Shown here in pieces: positions 53,711-62,601 of a stretch of 64,000 bases of DNA. This stretch comes from Blastococcus sp. TML/M2B. Its GTDB lineage: Bacteria > Actinomycetota > Actinomycetes > Mycobacteriales > Geodermatophilaceae. The position numbers and the translations under genes were made by a program. The stretch is taken from NCBI RefSeq assembly GCF_016612865.1, contig NZ_JAENZZ010000001.1, positions 744,001 through 808,000 on the forward strand, in the 5' to 3' direction. Numbering within the stretch: the first letter of the stretch is position 1; the number at the start of each line of letters is the position of its first letter. The notes below the pieces were generated by a model, which was not told the origin of the DNA, made no database searches, and worked only from the letters and a program-made list of their open reading frames with translations.

Positions 53711-54022
53711 ATGAACGTCACTTTCACCCTGCAGGACCGGACCTCGCGCACTGTCGAGGCAGAGCCCGGCTGGAAGCTGATGGAGGTCGCCGTCGACAAC
53801 GCGATCCCCGGCATCGACGGGGACTGCGGCGGTGAGGCGGCCTGCGCGACCTGCCACGTCTACGTCGCTTCCGAGTGGCGCGACGCTACGGGTGAGCGCA
53901 CCGACCTGGAGCAGGCCATGCTCGCCAGCACCTTCGGGGTCCGCGAGAACAGCCGGCTGTCCTGCCAGATCGAGACGTCCGAGGAGCTCGACGGGCTGTC
54001 CGTCGAGGTCGTCGGCAGCTGA
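53711..54022 (+). CDS. [2Fe-2S] ferredoxin, P450 partner
   Basis: 103 residues. A putidaredoxin/adrenodoxin-type ferredoxin. Ligand cysteines are C39, C45, C48 (GDCGGEAACATCHVYV) and C84 (LSCQIETSEELDG), which gives the C-x5-C-x2-C-xn-C pattern of the family. It passes electrons from the FAD reductase to the P450. RBS GGAAGG precedes ATG 53711. First gene of the ferredoxin-P450-reductase operon behind the operator-controlled promoter. Confidence 0.93.
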   Translation: MNVTFTLQDRTSRTVEAEPGWKLMEVAVDNAIPGIDGDCGGEAACATCHVYVASEWRDATGERTDLEQAMLASTFGVRENSRLSCQIETSEELDGLSVEVVGS

Positions 54023-54138
54023 ACCCGCGGGCCGGGACGCGAACGCCCGGCCGCCAGCGAGGCAGCACGCACCGCGACCGCGCCGCCGCGAGCACACCGG
54101 TTCCGCCACGACCCCTCACCGACCTGGAAGGCAGACGG

Positions 54139-55488
54139 ATGACCACTGCAATGCCACGAGCAGCCACGGACCTCTCCCCGGAGCAGGCCGAGGCCCGGGA
54201 GCGCATCTACGCGGCCCCCCTCGAGTCGCTCGACCCGGCCAAGACCGATCGCTTCCCGACCGGGGAGTGGCAGTGGGTCTTCGAGCGCCTGCGCGCCGAG
54301 GACCCGGTGCACCTCACGACGGAGGAGCACAGCGAGTTCGGCCGGTACTGGTCGCTGACCCGGTGGGCGGACATCCAGGCCGCGGACACCAACCACGAGC
54401 TCTTCTCCGCCGACGGACTCATCGCGCTGAACCGGCCGGAGCCGGTCGCGCGGACGACGTCGATCTTCGACGGCCGCGAGCTGACCGAGGAGGAGGTCCA
54501 GGAGCGCCAGAAGGCCGGGATCCGCTCCCTGCTGAGCATGGACCCGCCGGACCACGAGATCCACCGCGGCGCGGTGGCCGAGGGCGTCGCCCCGGCGAAC
54601 CTGGCCGCCCTGGAGCCGCTCATCCGCGAGCGCGCGGGCGCGATCCTGGACGGCCTGCCCATCGGTGAGGAGTTCGACTGGGTCGACAAGGTCTCCATCG
54701 AGCTGACCGCGATGACCCTGGCGACGCTGTTCGACTACCCGCAGGAGAAGCGCCGTCAGCTGACCTACTGGTCGGACGTGATCACGACGCAGGCCGGCCC
54801 GGGGCAGCCCGCGGAGACGCAGGAGGAGCACGACCTCGCGATCCGCGACTTCTACATGACGATGGCGGAGCTGGTCGGCTCCCGGCGGAGCGAGGAGCCC
54901 CGCATCGACTTCATGTCGCTGATGGCGCACAGCCCGCACTCGGTGAACTTCTCCGAGGCCGAGCTGTTCGGTGACAGCGTGGTGCTGCTGGTGGGCGGCA
55001 ACGACACCACCCGCAACACGATCACCGGGTCGGTCTACTTCCTCTCCCAGAACCCGGAGGAGAACGCGAAGCTGCGGGCCAACCCCAAGCTGATCCCCTC
55101 GATGGTGTCGGAGACGATCCGGTTCCAGACGCCGCTGACCCACATGACGCGCCGCACGACCCGCGATGTCGAGATCGGCGGGAAGGTCATCCCCGCGGGC
55201 GACCGCGTCGTCCTCTGGTACGTCTCGGGCAACCGGGACGACGCCAAGGTGCAGGACGCCGACTCCTACGTCGTCGACCGCAAGAACCCGCGCCAGCACC
55301 TCTCCTTCGGCTTCGGGATCCACCGCTGCCTCGGCAACAAGCTCGCCGAGCTGCAGCTGCGGATCATCTGGGAGGAGATGCTGGTCCGCTTCCCCGAGAT
55401 CACCGTCGTCGGGGAGCCGAAGCGCAGCCACGGGCACTTCGTCAAGGGATACGACTCGATGACCGTCGTCATCCCGCGGCGCAACTGA
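54139..55488 (+). CDS. CYP153-like cytochrome P450
   Basis: 449 residues. Oxygen-binding I helix VVLLVGGNDTTRNTITGS, ExxR in SETIRFQTP, and the heme loop HLSFGFGIHRCLGNKLAELQ with the axial Cys. RRTTRDVEIGGKVIPAGDRV, WYVSGNRDDAKVQD and AELQLRIIWEEMLVRFPEI are very like CYP153, whose members hydroxylate medium-chain alkanes at the end carbon, or related terpenes. The subfamily is from pattern memory. It lies between its ferredoxin and reductase. Soluble, cytosolic. Confidence 0.88.
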   Translation: MTTAMPRAATDLSPEQAEARERIYAAPLESLDPAKTDRFPTGEWQWVFERLRAEDPVHLTTEEHSEFGRYWSLTRWADIQAADTNHELFSADGLIALNRPEPVARTTSIFDGRELTEEEVQERQKAGIRSLLSMDPPDHEIHRGAVAEGVAPANLAALEPLIRERAGAILDGLPIGEEFDWVDKVSIELTAMTLATLFDYPQEKRRQLTYWSDVITTQAGPGQPAETQEEHDLAIRDFYMTMAELVGSRRSEEPRIDFMSLMAHSPHSVNFSEAELFGDSVVLLVGGNDTTRNTITGSVYFLSQNPEENAKLRANPKLIPSMVSETIRFQTPLTHMTRRTTRDVEIGGKVIPAGDRVVLWYVSGNRDDAKVQDADSYVVDRKNPRQHLSFGFGIHRCLGNKLAELQLRIIWEEMLVRFPEITVVGEPKRSHGHFVKGYDSMTVVIPRRN

Positions 55489-55498
55489 GCGGCCCGCT

Positions 55499-56740
55499 GT
55501 GACTCCGGCGTCCGTCGTCATCGTCGGCGCGGGCGCCGGAGGCGCCCAGGCCGCCGCCTCCCTCAGGCAGGGCGGGTTCGAGGGATCGATCTCGCTGGTC
55601 CACGGGGAGCCGGGCCTGCCCTACCAGCGCCCGCCCCTGTCGAAGGCGTACCTCCTGGGCCGGCTCGAGGCCCGCAAGCTGCTGCTCCGTCAGGAGCACT
55701 GGTACGCCAAGCAGCGCGTGGACCTCGTGCTCGACCGCGCGGTGGCCATCGACCGCGCCGGCCACCAGGTCCACCTGGCCGGTGGCCCGTCCCTGTCCTA
55801 CGACCACCTGATCCTGGCGACCGGGTCGCGCAACCGGGAGCTGCCGGTCCCCGGGGCGCACCTCGACGGCGTCATCGGCATGCGGACCCGCGCGGACGCC
55901 GACGAGCTCGCCGGTCGGATCCGCGAGGGCGTCGAGGTGGTCGTCGCCGGCGCCGGGTTCATCGGTCTGGAGTTCGCCGCCGTCGCCGCGGCCCACGGCG
56001 CGGCGGTGCACGTCCTCGAGCTCGCCGACCGGCCGATGGCGCGCGCCGTCTCGGAGCCCACGGCGCAGTTCATCCGCAGGGCGCACGAGGAGTGGGGCGT
56101 GCGGTTCGACTTCGGCCAGGCCCTCACCGCCATCGACGGCGAGGGCCGGGTGACCGGCGTCGAGACAGGCGACGGACGGCGCCTGCCGGCCGACCTGGTC
56201 GTCTACGGCATCGGCGTGGTGCCCGACACCGTGCTGGCCGAGGAGGCGGGGCTGGCCATCGAGAACGGCATCCGCGTCGACGACCGGCTGCTCACCAGCG
56301 ACCCGGACATCTCGGCCATCGGCGATGCGGCCAGCTTCCCCAGCGCGCACACCGGCGGGCGCGTCCGCCTCGAGTCGGTCCAGAACGCCGTCGACCAGGC
56401 CCGGCACGTGGCCGCACGGTTGATGGGCACCTCGATCGGCTACGACGCGCTGCCGTGGTTCTGGTCGGACCAGGGGGACCTCAAGATCCAGATCGCGGGC
56501 CTGGCCGAGGTCACCGACAGCGCGGTGGAGGTGGCCGTGCCCGAGCCCCGGGCCACGTGCGTCCTGCGCTACCGCGGCGACCGGCTGGTGGCGGTCGAGA
56601 CCGTCAACCGCCCGGGCGACCACGTCCTCGCACGCAGGATCCTCGCAGGGACCGGCGGCCCGTCGCCAGAGGAGGCATCGGCCCCCTCCTTCGACCTGAC
56701 GCGCTGGCACGAGGCGTACGGGCTGGCTCCGACGGGCTGA
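55499..56740 (+). CDS. ferredoxin reductase of the P450 system
   Basis: 413 residues from GTG 55499, ten bases after the P450 stop. An FAD/NAD pyridine nucleotide-disulfide-type reductase (putidaredoxin reductase group). FAD motif VVIVGAGAGGAQAAASLRQG at the N-terminus, NAD motif VVVAGAGFIGLEFAAVAAAH at about residues 144-163, and DISAIGDAASFPSAHTGG for the flavin again. C-terminal PWFWSDQGDLKIQIAGL is typical. It oxidises NAD(P)H and reduces the ferredoxin. A perfect hairpin terminator follows. Confidence 0.92.
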   Translation: MTPASVVIVGAGAGGAQAAASLRQGGFEGSISLVHGEPGLPYQRPPLSKAYLLGRLEARKLLLRQEHWYAKQRVDLVLDRAVAIDRAGHQVHLAGGPSLSYDHLILATGSRNRELPVPGAHLDGVIGMRTRADADELAGRIREGVEVVVAGAGFIGLEFAAVAAAHGAAVHVLELADRPMARAVSEPTAQFIRRAHEEWGVRFDFGQALTAIDGEGRVTGVETGDGRRLPADLVVYGIGVVPDTVLAEEAGLAIENGIRVDDRLLTSDPDISAIGDAASFPSAHTGGRVRLESVQNAVDQARHVAARLMGTSIGYDALPWFWSDQGDLKIQIAGLAEVTDSAVEVAVPEPRATCVLRYRGDRLVAVETVNRPGDHVLARRILAGTGGPSPEEASAPSFDLTRWHEAYGLAPTG

Positions 56741-56754
56741 TGCCCGAGGCGTCG

Positions 56755-56792
56755 CGACCAGGCGGCCGGTGAGATCACCGGCCGCCTGGTCG
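56755..56792 (+). terminator. terminator of the P450 operon
   Basis: A perfect 18-bp stem (CGACCAGGCGGCCGGTGA with its complement) around a two-base centre, 15 bases after the reductase stop. Confidence 0.8.
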
Positions 56793-56859
56793 TCCGCTCC
56801 GGCTGATCGCGCGGCCGCAGCGGCAGCCGAGTCGCCCGGTTCCTGCCATCCTCGATCGC

Positions 56860-58474
56860 ATGAGCGGGTCGGTGGAACGGACGGCGGGTCAGACCGCGGA
56901 GCAGAAGCGCCGTGGCGCGTTCAGCTCCCGGCGGGTGTTCATCCTGGCGGCGATCGGCTCGGCGGTGGGGCTGGGCAACATCTGGCGGTTCCCCCTATGT
57001 CGCCTACGAGAACGGCGGCGGCGCCTTCGTGGTGCCCTACCTCGTCGCGCTGCTCACCGCGGGCATCCCGTTCCTGCTGCTGGACTACGCGATCGGGCAC
57101 CGCCACCGCGGCTCCGCGCCGCTGTCCTTCGCCCGCCTGCGCCGCGGCATCGAGGGCCTCGGCTGGTGGCAGGTCGGCATCTGCGCGGTCATCGCCGTCT
57201 ACTACGCGGCGGTCATCGCCTGGGCGGTGCGCTACACGTTCTTCTCGCTCGACGAGGCGTGGGGCGAGGACCCCGAGGGCTTCTTCTTCGGCGAGTTCCT
57301 CCAGGCCGGCGACGTCGAGATCACCACCGACGTCGTGGTCGGCGTCCTCGTGCCGCTGCTCGTCGTCTGGCTGGCGGTGCTGGCGATCATGGCGCTCGGC
57401 GTCCAGCGCGGCATCGGCGCCACCTCGGTGGTCTTCATCCCCGTCCTGGTGCTCGCCTTCGCCGCCCTCGTCGTGCAGGCGCTGTTCCTCGACGGCGCGG
57501 GGGAGGGGCTCGACGCGCTGTTCACCCCGGACTGGTCGGCGCTGAGCTCGGCGTCGGTGTGGGCGGCCGCCTTCGGCCAGATCTTCTTCTCGCTGTCCAT
57601 CGGCTTCGGCATCATGATCACGTACGCGTCCTACGTCGGCCGCCGCGAGGACATGATCGGCTCCGGCCTGGTCGTCGGGTTCTCCAACTCCGGATTCGAG
57701 CTGCTGGCCGGCATCGGGGTCTTCGCCGCGCTCGGGTTCATGGCGCAGACCGGGGGCGTGCCGGTCGACGAGGTCGCCAGCGACGGCATCGGGCTGGCCT
57801 TCATCGCCTTCCCGACGATCATCAGCGAAGCACCCGCCGGGGCACTGATCGGCGTGCTGTTCTTCGGGTCGCTGGTCATCGCCGGCATCACCTCGCTGGT
57901 CAGCGTGCTCGAGGTCGTCATCTCGGCGGTCCGCGACAAGCTCGACACCGGCCGGCTCACCGCCACCCTCGTGGTCACCGTGCCGGTCGCGGTGATCAGC
58001 CTGGTGCTGTTCAGCACCACCAGCGGCATCTACGTGCTCGACGTCGTCGACCACTTCGTCAACCAGTACGGCATCCTCGTCGTCGCGCTGGTGAGCATGC
58101 TGGTCGTCGCCTGGGTGCTGCGGTCCCTGACCGACCTGAGCGGGCACCTCAACGTGCACGGCCGCCCCCGCATCGGCGCCGGGTGGCGGGTGCTGGTCAG
58201 CCTCGTCGCCCCGGTCGGCCTCGCGCTGGTCCTCGGCTTCGCGCTGAAGGACGACCTCGAGGCCGCCTACGAGGGCTATCCGGACTGGCTGCTGCTGGTC
58301 TTCGGCTGGGGCCTGGTCGTCGTCCTGCCGGTCGTCGGCTTCCTCGTGGCCCGGCTGCCCTGGCGCGCCGGCACGCACCTGGACGGGCCACCACCGGGCT
58401 CCGACCCGGCCGCACCCCTGCACGCGCCGGCCGGCGGCCCGGCGGACGCCGGCTCCGAGGGAGGAACGCGATGA
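56860..58474 (+). CDS. metP: NSS transporter, MetP-like, frameshifted
   Basis: 537 residues if one C is removed from CCCCC 56991-56995; then [20 protein letters not shown], the sodium/substrate motif in helix 1, is restored. About 12 membrane segments follow (IFFSLSIGFGIMITYASYV, ISEAPAGALIGVLFFG). It is a neurotransmitter:sodium symporter homologue. The next gene is a MetS-like subunit, as in the methionine/alanine importer MetPS of corynebacteria, so the same substrates are likely. ATG 56860. The C-terminal tail is rich in Pro and Gly. Confidence 0.85.
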
Positions 58475-58602
58475 GCGCATCCGCGATCGTGATGATGCTG
58501 GTGGCGATGCTCGTCATCTGGGGCGGTCTGGGGCTGGCCGTCGTCAGCCTGATCCGGCACGGCGCCGTCGAGGATCGCGCCGAGCACCGCCGGGACCTCT
58601 GA
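58471..58602 (+). CDS. metS: MetS-like small subunit of the NSS transporter
   Basis: 43 residues. ATG 58471 overlaps the transporter stop as ATGA, with GGGAGGAA upstream. One hydrophobic helix (AIVMMLVAMLVIWGGLGLAV) and a short charged tail (RHGAVEDRAEHRRDL), matching the tiny MetS subunit required by MetP in Corynebacterium. It sits in the membrane with its partner. Confidence 0.85.
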   Translation: MSASAIVMMLVAMLVIWGGLGLAVVSLIRHGAVEDRAEHRRDL

Positions 58603-58663
58603 CCGGCCCGGTCGCGCAGGCGGGACCGGGAATGACCTCCGCCACACCTGGCTTGGCACGGTC

Positions 58664-59330
58664 ATGACGACTCTCGGGCTCATCGGCAGCGGACTCATCG
58701 GCAGCGGCATCGCACGGCTGGCGGTCGCCGCCGGCTACGACGTGGTGCTCAGCAACAGCCGGGGGCCGGAGACCCTCTCCGACCTGGTCGCCGAGCTCGG
58801 CCCGAAGGCGCGGGCCGCGACGCCCGCCGAGGCGGCGGAGGCGGGCGACCTCGTCGTCGTCACCGTGCCGCTCAAGGCCTACCGGGAGGTGCCGGTCGAG
58901 CCGCTGCGCGGCAAGGTCGTCATCGACACCAACAACTACTACCCGCAGCGCGACGGGCAGATCGCCGAGCTCGACGACGAGTCGACGACGGTCAGACGAG
59001 CTGCTGCAGGCGCACCTGCCGGAATCGCACGTGGTGAAGTGCTTCAACAACGTGCCCGCCGCCGGCATGGTGCCGCTGGCCAAGCCCGCCGGGGACCCCG
59101 ACCGCTCGGTGCTCGCCATCGCCGGGGACGACGAGGGCGCCAAGAAGACGGTGACCGACTTCCTCGACGCGATCGGCTACGACGCCTACGACGTCGGCCC
59201 GCTGGCCGAGGGCTGGCGCTACCAGCGCGACACCAAGGCCTACGCCGTCTTCTCCCAGCCCGGGCGCCCGGTCAAGGAGGACTGGCTGCGCAGGGGCCTC
59301 CACGCGGCGGTCCGCTACCGCGACATGTGA
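58664..59330 (+). CDS. F420-dependent NADP oxidoreductase-like protein, frameshifted
   Basis: 221 residues if one A near 58996 is removed (VSELLQAHLPESHVVKCFNN). N-terminal Rossmann motif TLGLIGSGLIGSGIARLAVA, then VVLSNSRGPETL and VVIDTNNYYPQRDGQIAEL; second part KCFNNVPAAGMVPLAKPAG and SVLAIAGDDEGAKKTVTDFL. The family links NADPH and coenzyme F420 or reduces small carbonyls. Here the substrate is unknown. Unlike most others in the window, this indel is not in a homopolymer. Confidence 0.82.
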
Positions 59331-59347
59331 GGGCGCGGCGGTGGTGG

Positions 59348-61105
59348 CTACCAGGAACCCCCGCCACCACCGCCGGCCCCGCCGCCGACGCTGCCCGAGC
59401 CGCCGGACGACGAGGACGACGACGGCGCGGTGCTCGCGCCGGCGAAGGTGGAGACGAAGACCGGGCCCGAGGACGCGTAGTACCAGTGCCGGTCGTCGTA
59501 CCCGCCGCGGCCGGCGCGGGTCCGCACCGACGTCGCGAGCTTCGACCACCGCTCGGCCTCGCCGAGGGCGAGGGCCCACGCGCTGTAGTCGCCGAGCGTG
59601 CCCTCGGCGAGAGCGTCGTCGATCGCCGTCGGGGCGCACTCGGCGAGGTACCGGCGCAGCGCCTCCACCCGCAGCCAGGTGGAGGAGCCCTGCGGCGTGA
59701 GCACGCGCAGCTCCCAGCCGCGCAGCGCCGCGGCCGCCCCGCCGCCGGCGAGCACGCCGCCGAGCGCGGCCAGCACCACCGGGGCGACGCCGGGCCCGTT
59801 CGACAGCCACGCGCCCACCCCGAGGACGACGAGCCCGACCAGCGCGGCGAGCACCCCGAACCAGCGCACCCGGACCGAGCGCCGGTCGGCCGCGGCGTCC
59901 CACATGCCGGAGCTCTGCTGCCAGCCGGCGAGCTCCGTCCCGAGGGCCGACCAGGCGGCGGCGAAGGACTCGTCGTAGCTGCCCAGCCGCAGCCGGTCGC
60001 GGCCGTCGAGGGCGAGGTCGAGCAGCCGGGCGTCGGTGGGCTCGCCGTCCCGCAGGCGGACGAGGGTGGTCGCCTTCCCGCCGTCCGGTGCCGGCTCCAG
60101 GTCGAGGACGCCGGTGACGGCGAGCTGCAGCAGCCAGGCCGCCTTGTGCCGCTCGGCCACGGAGCCGGACAGCAGCACCCCGCCCTGCGCGGGCGTGAGG
60201 TCCCGGGGTATCGACGGTGAGGGCATCGCGAACCCACCGAGCTGCTCGAAGTCGATCCGGGCCTCGCCGCCGGGGGCGACGACGGTGGGCAGCCACGAGC
60301 TGGGCACGTGCTCCCGGCCGGCCTGCCGCACCACCCGGGACACCAGCGCGCCGGCCGCGAGCGCCAGCAGCCCGGCGAGCGCGGCGGGGACCACCGGGTC
60401 GGTGCCCGGGTCCTCCGGTGCCGCGCTGGGCGCGGCCGGCGCGGGCGGTGCGGCGTCGAGGGGGCGGCCCTCGGTCGCGAAGACGGTCACGCCCTCGCCG
60501 GCGTCCAGCCCGTCGACCCGGGCGACGAGGTGGCCCGGCGCCTCCAGGCGCATGGGGCAGTCGGCGTTCGAGCCGCCCTCCCCGGTGGCGCACCCGTCGG
60601 CGACGAGCTCCACCGCGCCGAGCACGTGCACCTCGACCTCGTCGACGGGCACCTCCCAGCCGGTGCCGACGGCGTCCCAGGCCAGCCGGCCGCCGCGGCT
60701 GACGCCGTCCAGGGTGTAGCTCAGCTCGTAGCGGTGCTGCCCGGTGATCGTGACGTCGGGGTCGCCGATGCGCAGCCGGACCGGGTTTTCCCCGGTGACG
60801 ACGACGTCGGCCGGGGCGTCGGGCGAGGTGACCTCCACCGGGTCGTCGGCACGCAGCCCGGGCACGTCGCGGTAGATGCCGCGCCGCTCCTCGACGCCGA
60901 AGTCGTAGTCGATGACCTCGACGATCCGCGCGCTGCCATCCTCGGCGATCGTGGCGCTCACCCAGATCCGGGCGACCCGCTCGCCGCCGGCCAGCGCGGC
61001 CACCGCGAAGGCGACGACGGCGACGACCACGGCGGCCAGCACGATGACCCAGGCGTCGATCCGGCGGCGGCGCCGCGCGGCCGTGGAGCGGGCGGACTGC
61101 GGCAC
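59348..61105 (-). CDS. DUF2207 membrane protein
   Basis: 585 residues from GTG 61105 with GGAGG upstream. One N-terminal helix (WVIVLAAVVVAVVAFAVAAL), then the extracytoplasmic DUF2207 domain (about 40-215; IDYDFGVEERRGIYRDVPG, LSYTLDGVSR) with two Cys (DGCATGEG, ADCPM). A central helix, a cytosolic domain (VTGVLDLEPAPDGGKATTL), two more helices and a cytosolic end precede a Ser/Gly-rich tail ending GGGGGGSW. The family is widespread and uncharacterised. Confidence 0.85.
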   Translation of the reverse strand: MPQSARSTAARRRRRIDAWVIVLAAVVVAVVAFAVAALAGGERVARIWVSATIAEDGSARIVEVIDYDFGVEERRGIYRDVPGLRADDPVEVTSPDAPADVVVTGENPVRLRIGDPDVTITGQHRYELSYTLDGVSRGGRLAWDAVGTGWEVPVDEVEVHVLGAVELVADGCATGEGGSNADCPMRLEAPGHLVARVDGLDAGEGVTVFATEGRPLDAAPPAPAAPSAAPEDPGTDPVVPAALAGLLALAAGALVSRVVRQAGREHVPSSWLPTVVAPGGEARIDFEQLGGFAMPSPSIPRDLTPAQGGVLLSGSVAERHKAAWLLQLAVTGVLDLEPAPDGGKATTLVRLRDGEPTDARLLDLALDGRDRLRLGSYDESFAAAWSALGTELAGWQQSSGMWDAAADRRSVRVRWFGVLAALVGLVVLGVGAWLSNGPGVAPVVLAALGGVLAGGGAAAALRGWELRVLTPQGSSTWLRVEALRRYLAECAPTAIDDALAEGTLGDYSAWALALGEAERWSKLATSVRTRAGRGGYDDRHWYYASSGPVFVSTFAGASTAPSSSSSSGGSGSVGGGAGGGGGGSW

Positions 61106-61222
61106 GTGGACCTCCGGGTCGGGGCAGGGCAGCGGGCTGCTCCGGTGGGCCGCGCCACCCTAGCGGTGCGGCCGCATAGGGTGCGCCGCACGCACGTCCG
61201 GCACGGGAGAGGATCCGCATCC

Positions 61223-62107
61223 ATGGCCAGCCTGCAGATGCGCGCGATCTCCGTGGTCCTGCGGCTCACCCGCAAGCCGCGGATGGCAACGGTCGAGCGG
61301 GCGCGGAAGCGCATCGCCGAGCCGAAGGGCTCCACCGCGCCGCCGACGGCCCTGCTGCGCCGGCACCACGTGCGCACCCGCTCGGTGCAGGGGTTCCCGT
61401 GCACCACGGTGGCGCCGCGCGACGGGGGCACCGGCCGGGCGGTCGTCTACCTGCACGGGGGGTCCTACGTCAGCGAGATCGCGAAGCAGCACTGGGCGCT
61501 GATCTCGAAGCTGGCCGATGCCGGCGTCCGCGTCGAGGTGCCGCTCTACGGGCTGGGGCCGCAGCACACCTACCGCGAGGCCTATCCCTTCGTCACCGAG
61601 GTGTACCGCGAGCTGCTGGCCGAGGTCGACGCCTCGGCGGTCACCGTCGCCGGCGACTCGGCCGGCGGCGGTCTGGCGCTCGGCTTCGCCCAGACGCTGG
61701 CCGAGGCGGGCCTGCCGCAGCCGCGCCGGCTCGTGCTCCTCTCGCCGTGGCTGGACCTCACGCTGAGCCACCCGGACCTGCCGGCGCTCGAGCCCCGCGA
61801 CCCGTGGCTGAACATCGACGGCACCGTGGAGGCGGGCAAGGCGTGGGCCGGCGGCGACGACCCCATCCAGCCCCGGCTCAGCCCGATCAACGGCGAGCTC
61901 GGCGGGCTGGCGCCGATGGAGGTCTACGTCGGCACCGCCGAGCTGTGCCTGCCCGACGTCCTCCTGCTCCAGGAGCGCGGCGCGGCCGCCGGTGCCGCGC
62001 TGGAGGTGACCGTCTGCCCCGGCGCGGTGCACGTCTACCCGCTGGTGCCCGCGCCCGAGGGCCGGTCCGCGGCGAAGCGGATCGTCGAGGAGATCGCCCG
62101 GGGCTGA
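61223..62107 (+). CDS. alpha/beta hydrolase (HSL-like esterase)
   Basis: 294 residues from ATG 61223. Hormone-sensitive-lipase group: oxyanion motif YLHGGSYVSE, nucleophile elbow VAGDSAGGGLALG with catalytic Ser, DVLLLQERG acid and GAVHVYPLV carrying the catalytic His. The end overlaps nothing; the isochorismatase remnant converges five bases away. It hydrolyses short acyl esters, as judged by the family. No signal peptide. Confidence 0.88.
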   Translation: MASLQMRAISVVLRLTRKPRMATVERARKRIAEPKGSTAPPTALLRRHHVRTRSVQGFPCTTVAPRDGGTGRAVVYLHGGSYVSEIAKQHWALISKLADAGVRVEVPLYGLGPQHTYREAYPFVTEVYRELLAEVDASAVTVAGDSAGGGLALGFAQTLAEAGLPQPRRLVLLSPWLDLTLSHPDLPALEPRDPWLNIDGTVEAGKAWAGGDDPIQPRLSPINGELGGLAPMEVYVGTAELCLPDVLLLQERGAAAGAALEVTVCPGAVHVYPLVPAPEGRSAAKRIVEEIARG

Positions 62108-62111
62108 CCGG

Positions 62112-62446
62112 TCAGGCCGGCGCGAGCTCCACCTCCGCGGCCGGGGTCACCGCCGTCGCCCGGCCGGGCGCCTCGGTGTAGCGCCAGTAGGTGTTCGTGC
62201 AGGCGATCGCGTCCTCCGGCCCGATCGGCATGCCGAAGCGGCGGAGGTCCTCGGTGGTGTGCGCGTCCTCCACCAGCGTCGTGTCGTACCCGCGCACCAG
62301 CGCGCCGTGCAGCGTGGCGCGGATGCAGGCGTCGGTCTGCGCCCCGGTGACCAGCAGCCGGCCCACCCGCGCTCGGCCAGCCGCTGCTCCAGCTCGGTCT
62401 CCTCGAAGGAGTCGTCGAACCGCTTGTGCACCACCGGCTCGCCGTC
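62112..62446 (-). pseudogene. truncated, frameshifted isochorismatase-family hydrolase
   Basis: Only the C-terminal two thirds of a cysteine hydrolase remain: DGEPVVHKRFDDSFEETELE with the catalytic Lys, then, after a one-base loss of G near 62362-62368, GRLLVTGAQTDACIRATLHG with the nucleophile Cys. The N-terminal strand with the catalytic Asp is missing. Upstream of about 62446 the sequence no longer resembles the family and a 76-bp hairpin element begins 15 bases away. Without the Asp the product would be inactive. Converges with the esterase gene. Confidence 0.75.
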
Positions 62447-62460
62447 CCTGCTTCCCCCGT

Positions 62461-62536
62461 CTCCCCGTTGATCATCGTCAGGTGGTCGGGCCCGACGGCG
62501 TGTCGACCAGCCTTATGACGATGATCAACGGGGGAG
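62461..62536. repeat. 76-bp hairpin element
   Basis: Arms CCCCGTTGATCATCGTCA (62463-62480) and its perfect complement (62516-62533) enclose a second stem TGGTCG/CGACCA (62483-62488/62504-62509). A miniature-element or REP-like structure is likely. It sits at the point where the isochorismatase gene is cut, and in front of the adenylate cyclase gene. Confidence 0.8.
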
Positions 62537-62601
62537 GTGGCGGTGAGCACGATCGGGGGACGGGGCGGAACCGGGATGCCCGGGGTGTCGTTGCGCAGGT
62601 C

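Noticed and set aside
53597..54109. Extended upstream reading frame of the DUF1059 gene
   Set aside because: It would cross the ferredoxin promoter and gene; the strong ribosome binding site before GTG 53596 supports the short form.
52743..56740. Secondary-metabolite gene cluster around the P450
   Set aside because: There is no synthase, terpene cyclase or peptide synthetase nearby; the genes form a complete electron-transfer unit on their own.
59348..61105. Long open frames on the plus strand opposite the DUF2207 gene
   Set aside because: No start signal and no recognisable domain; the minus-strand gene has a ribosome binding site and a known family.
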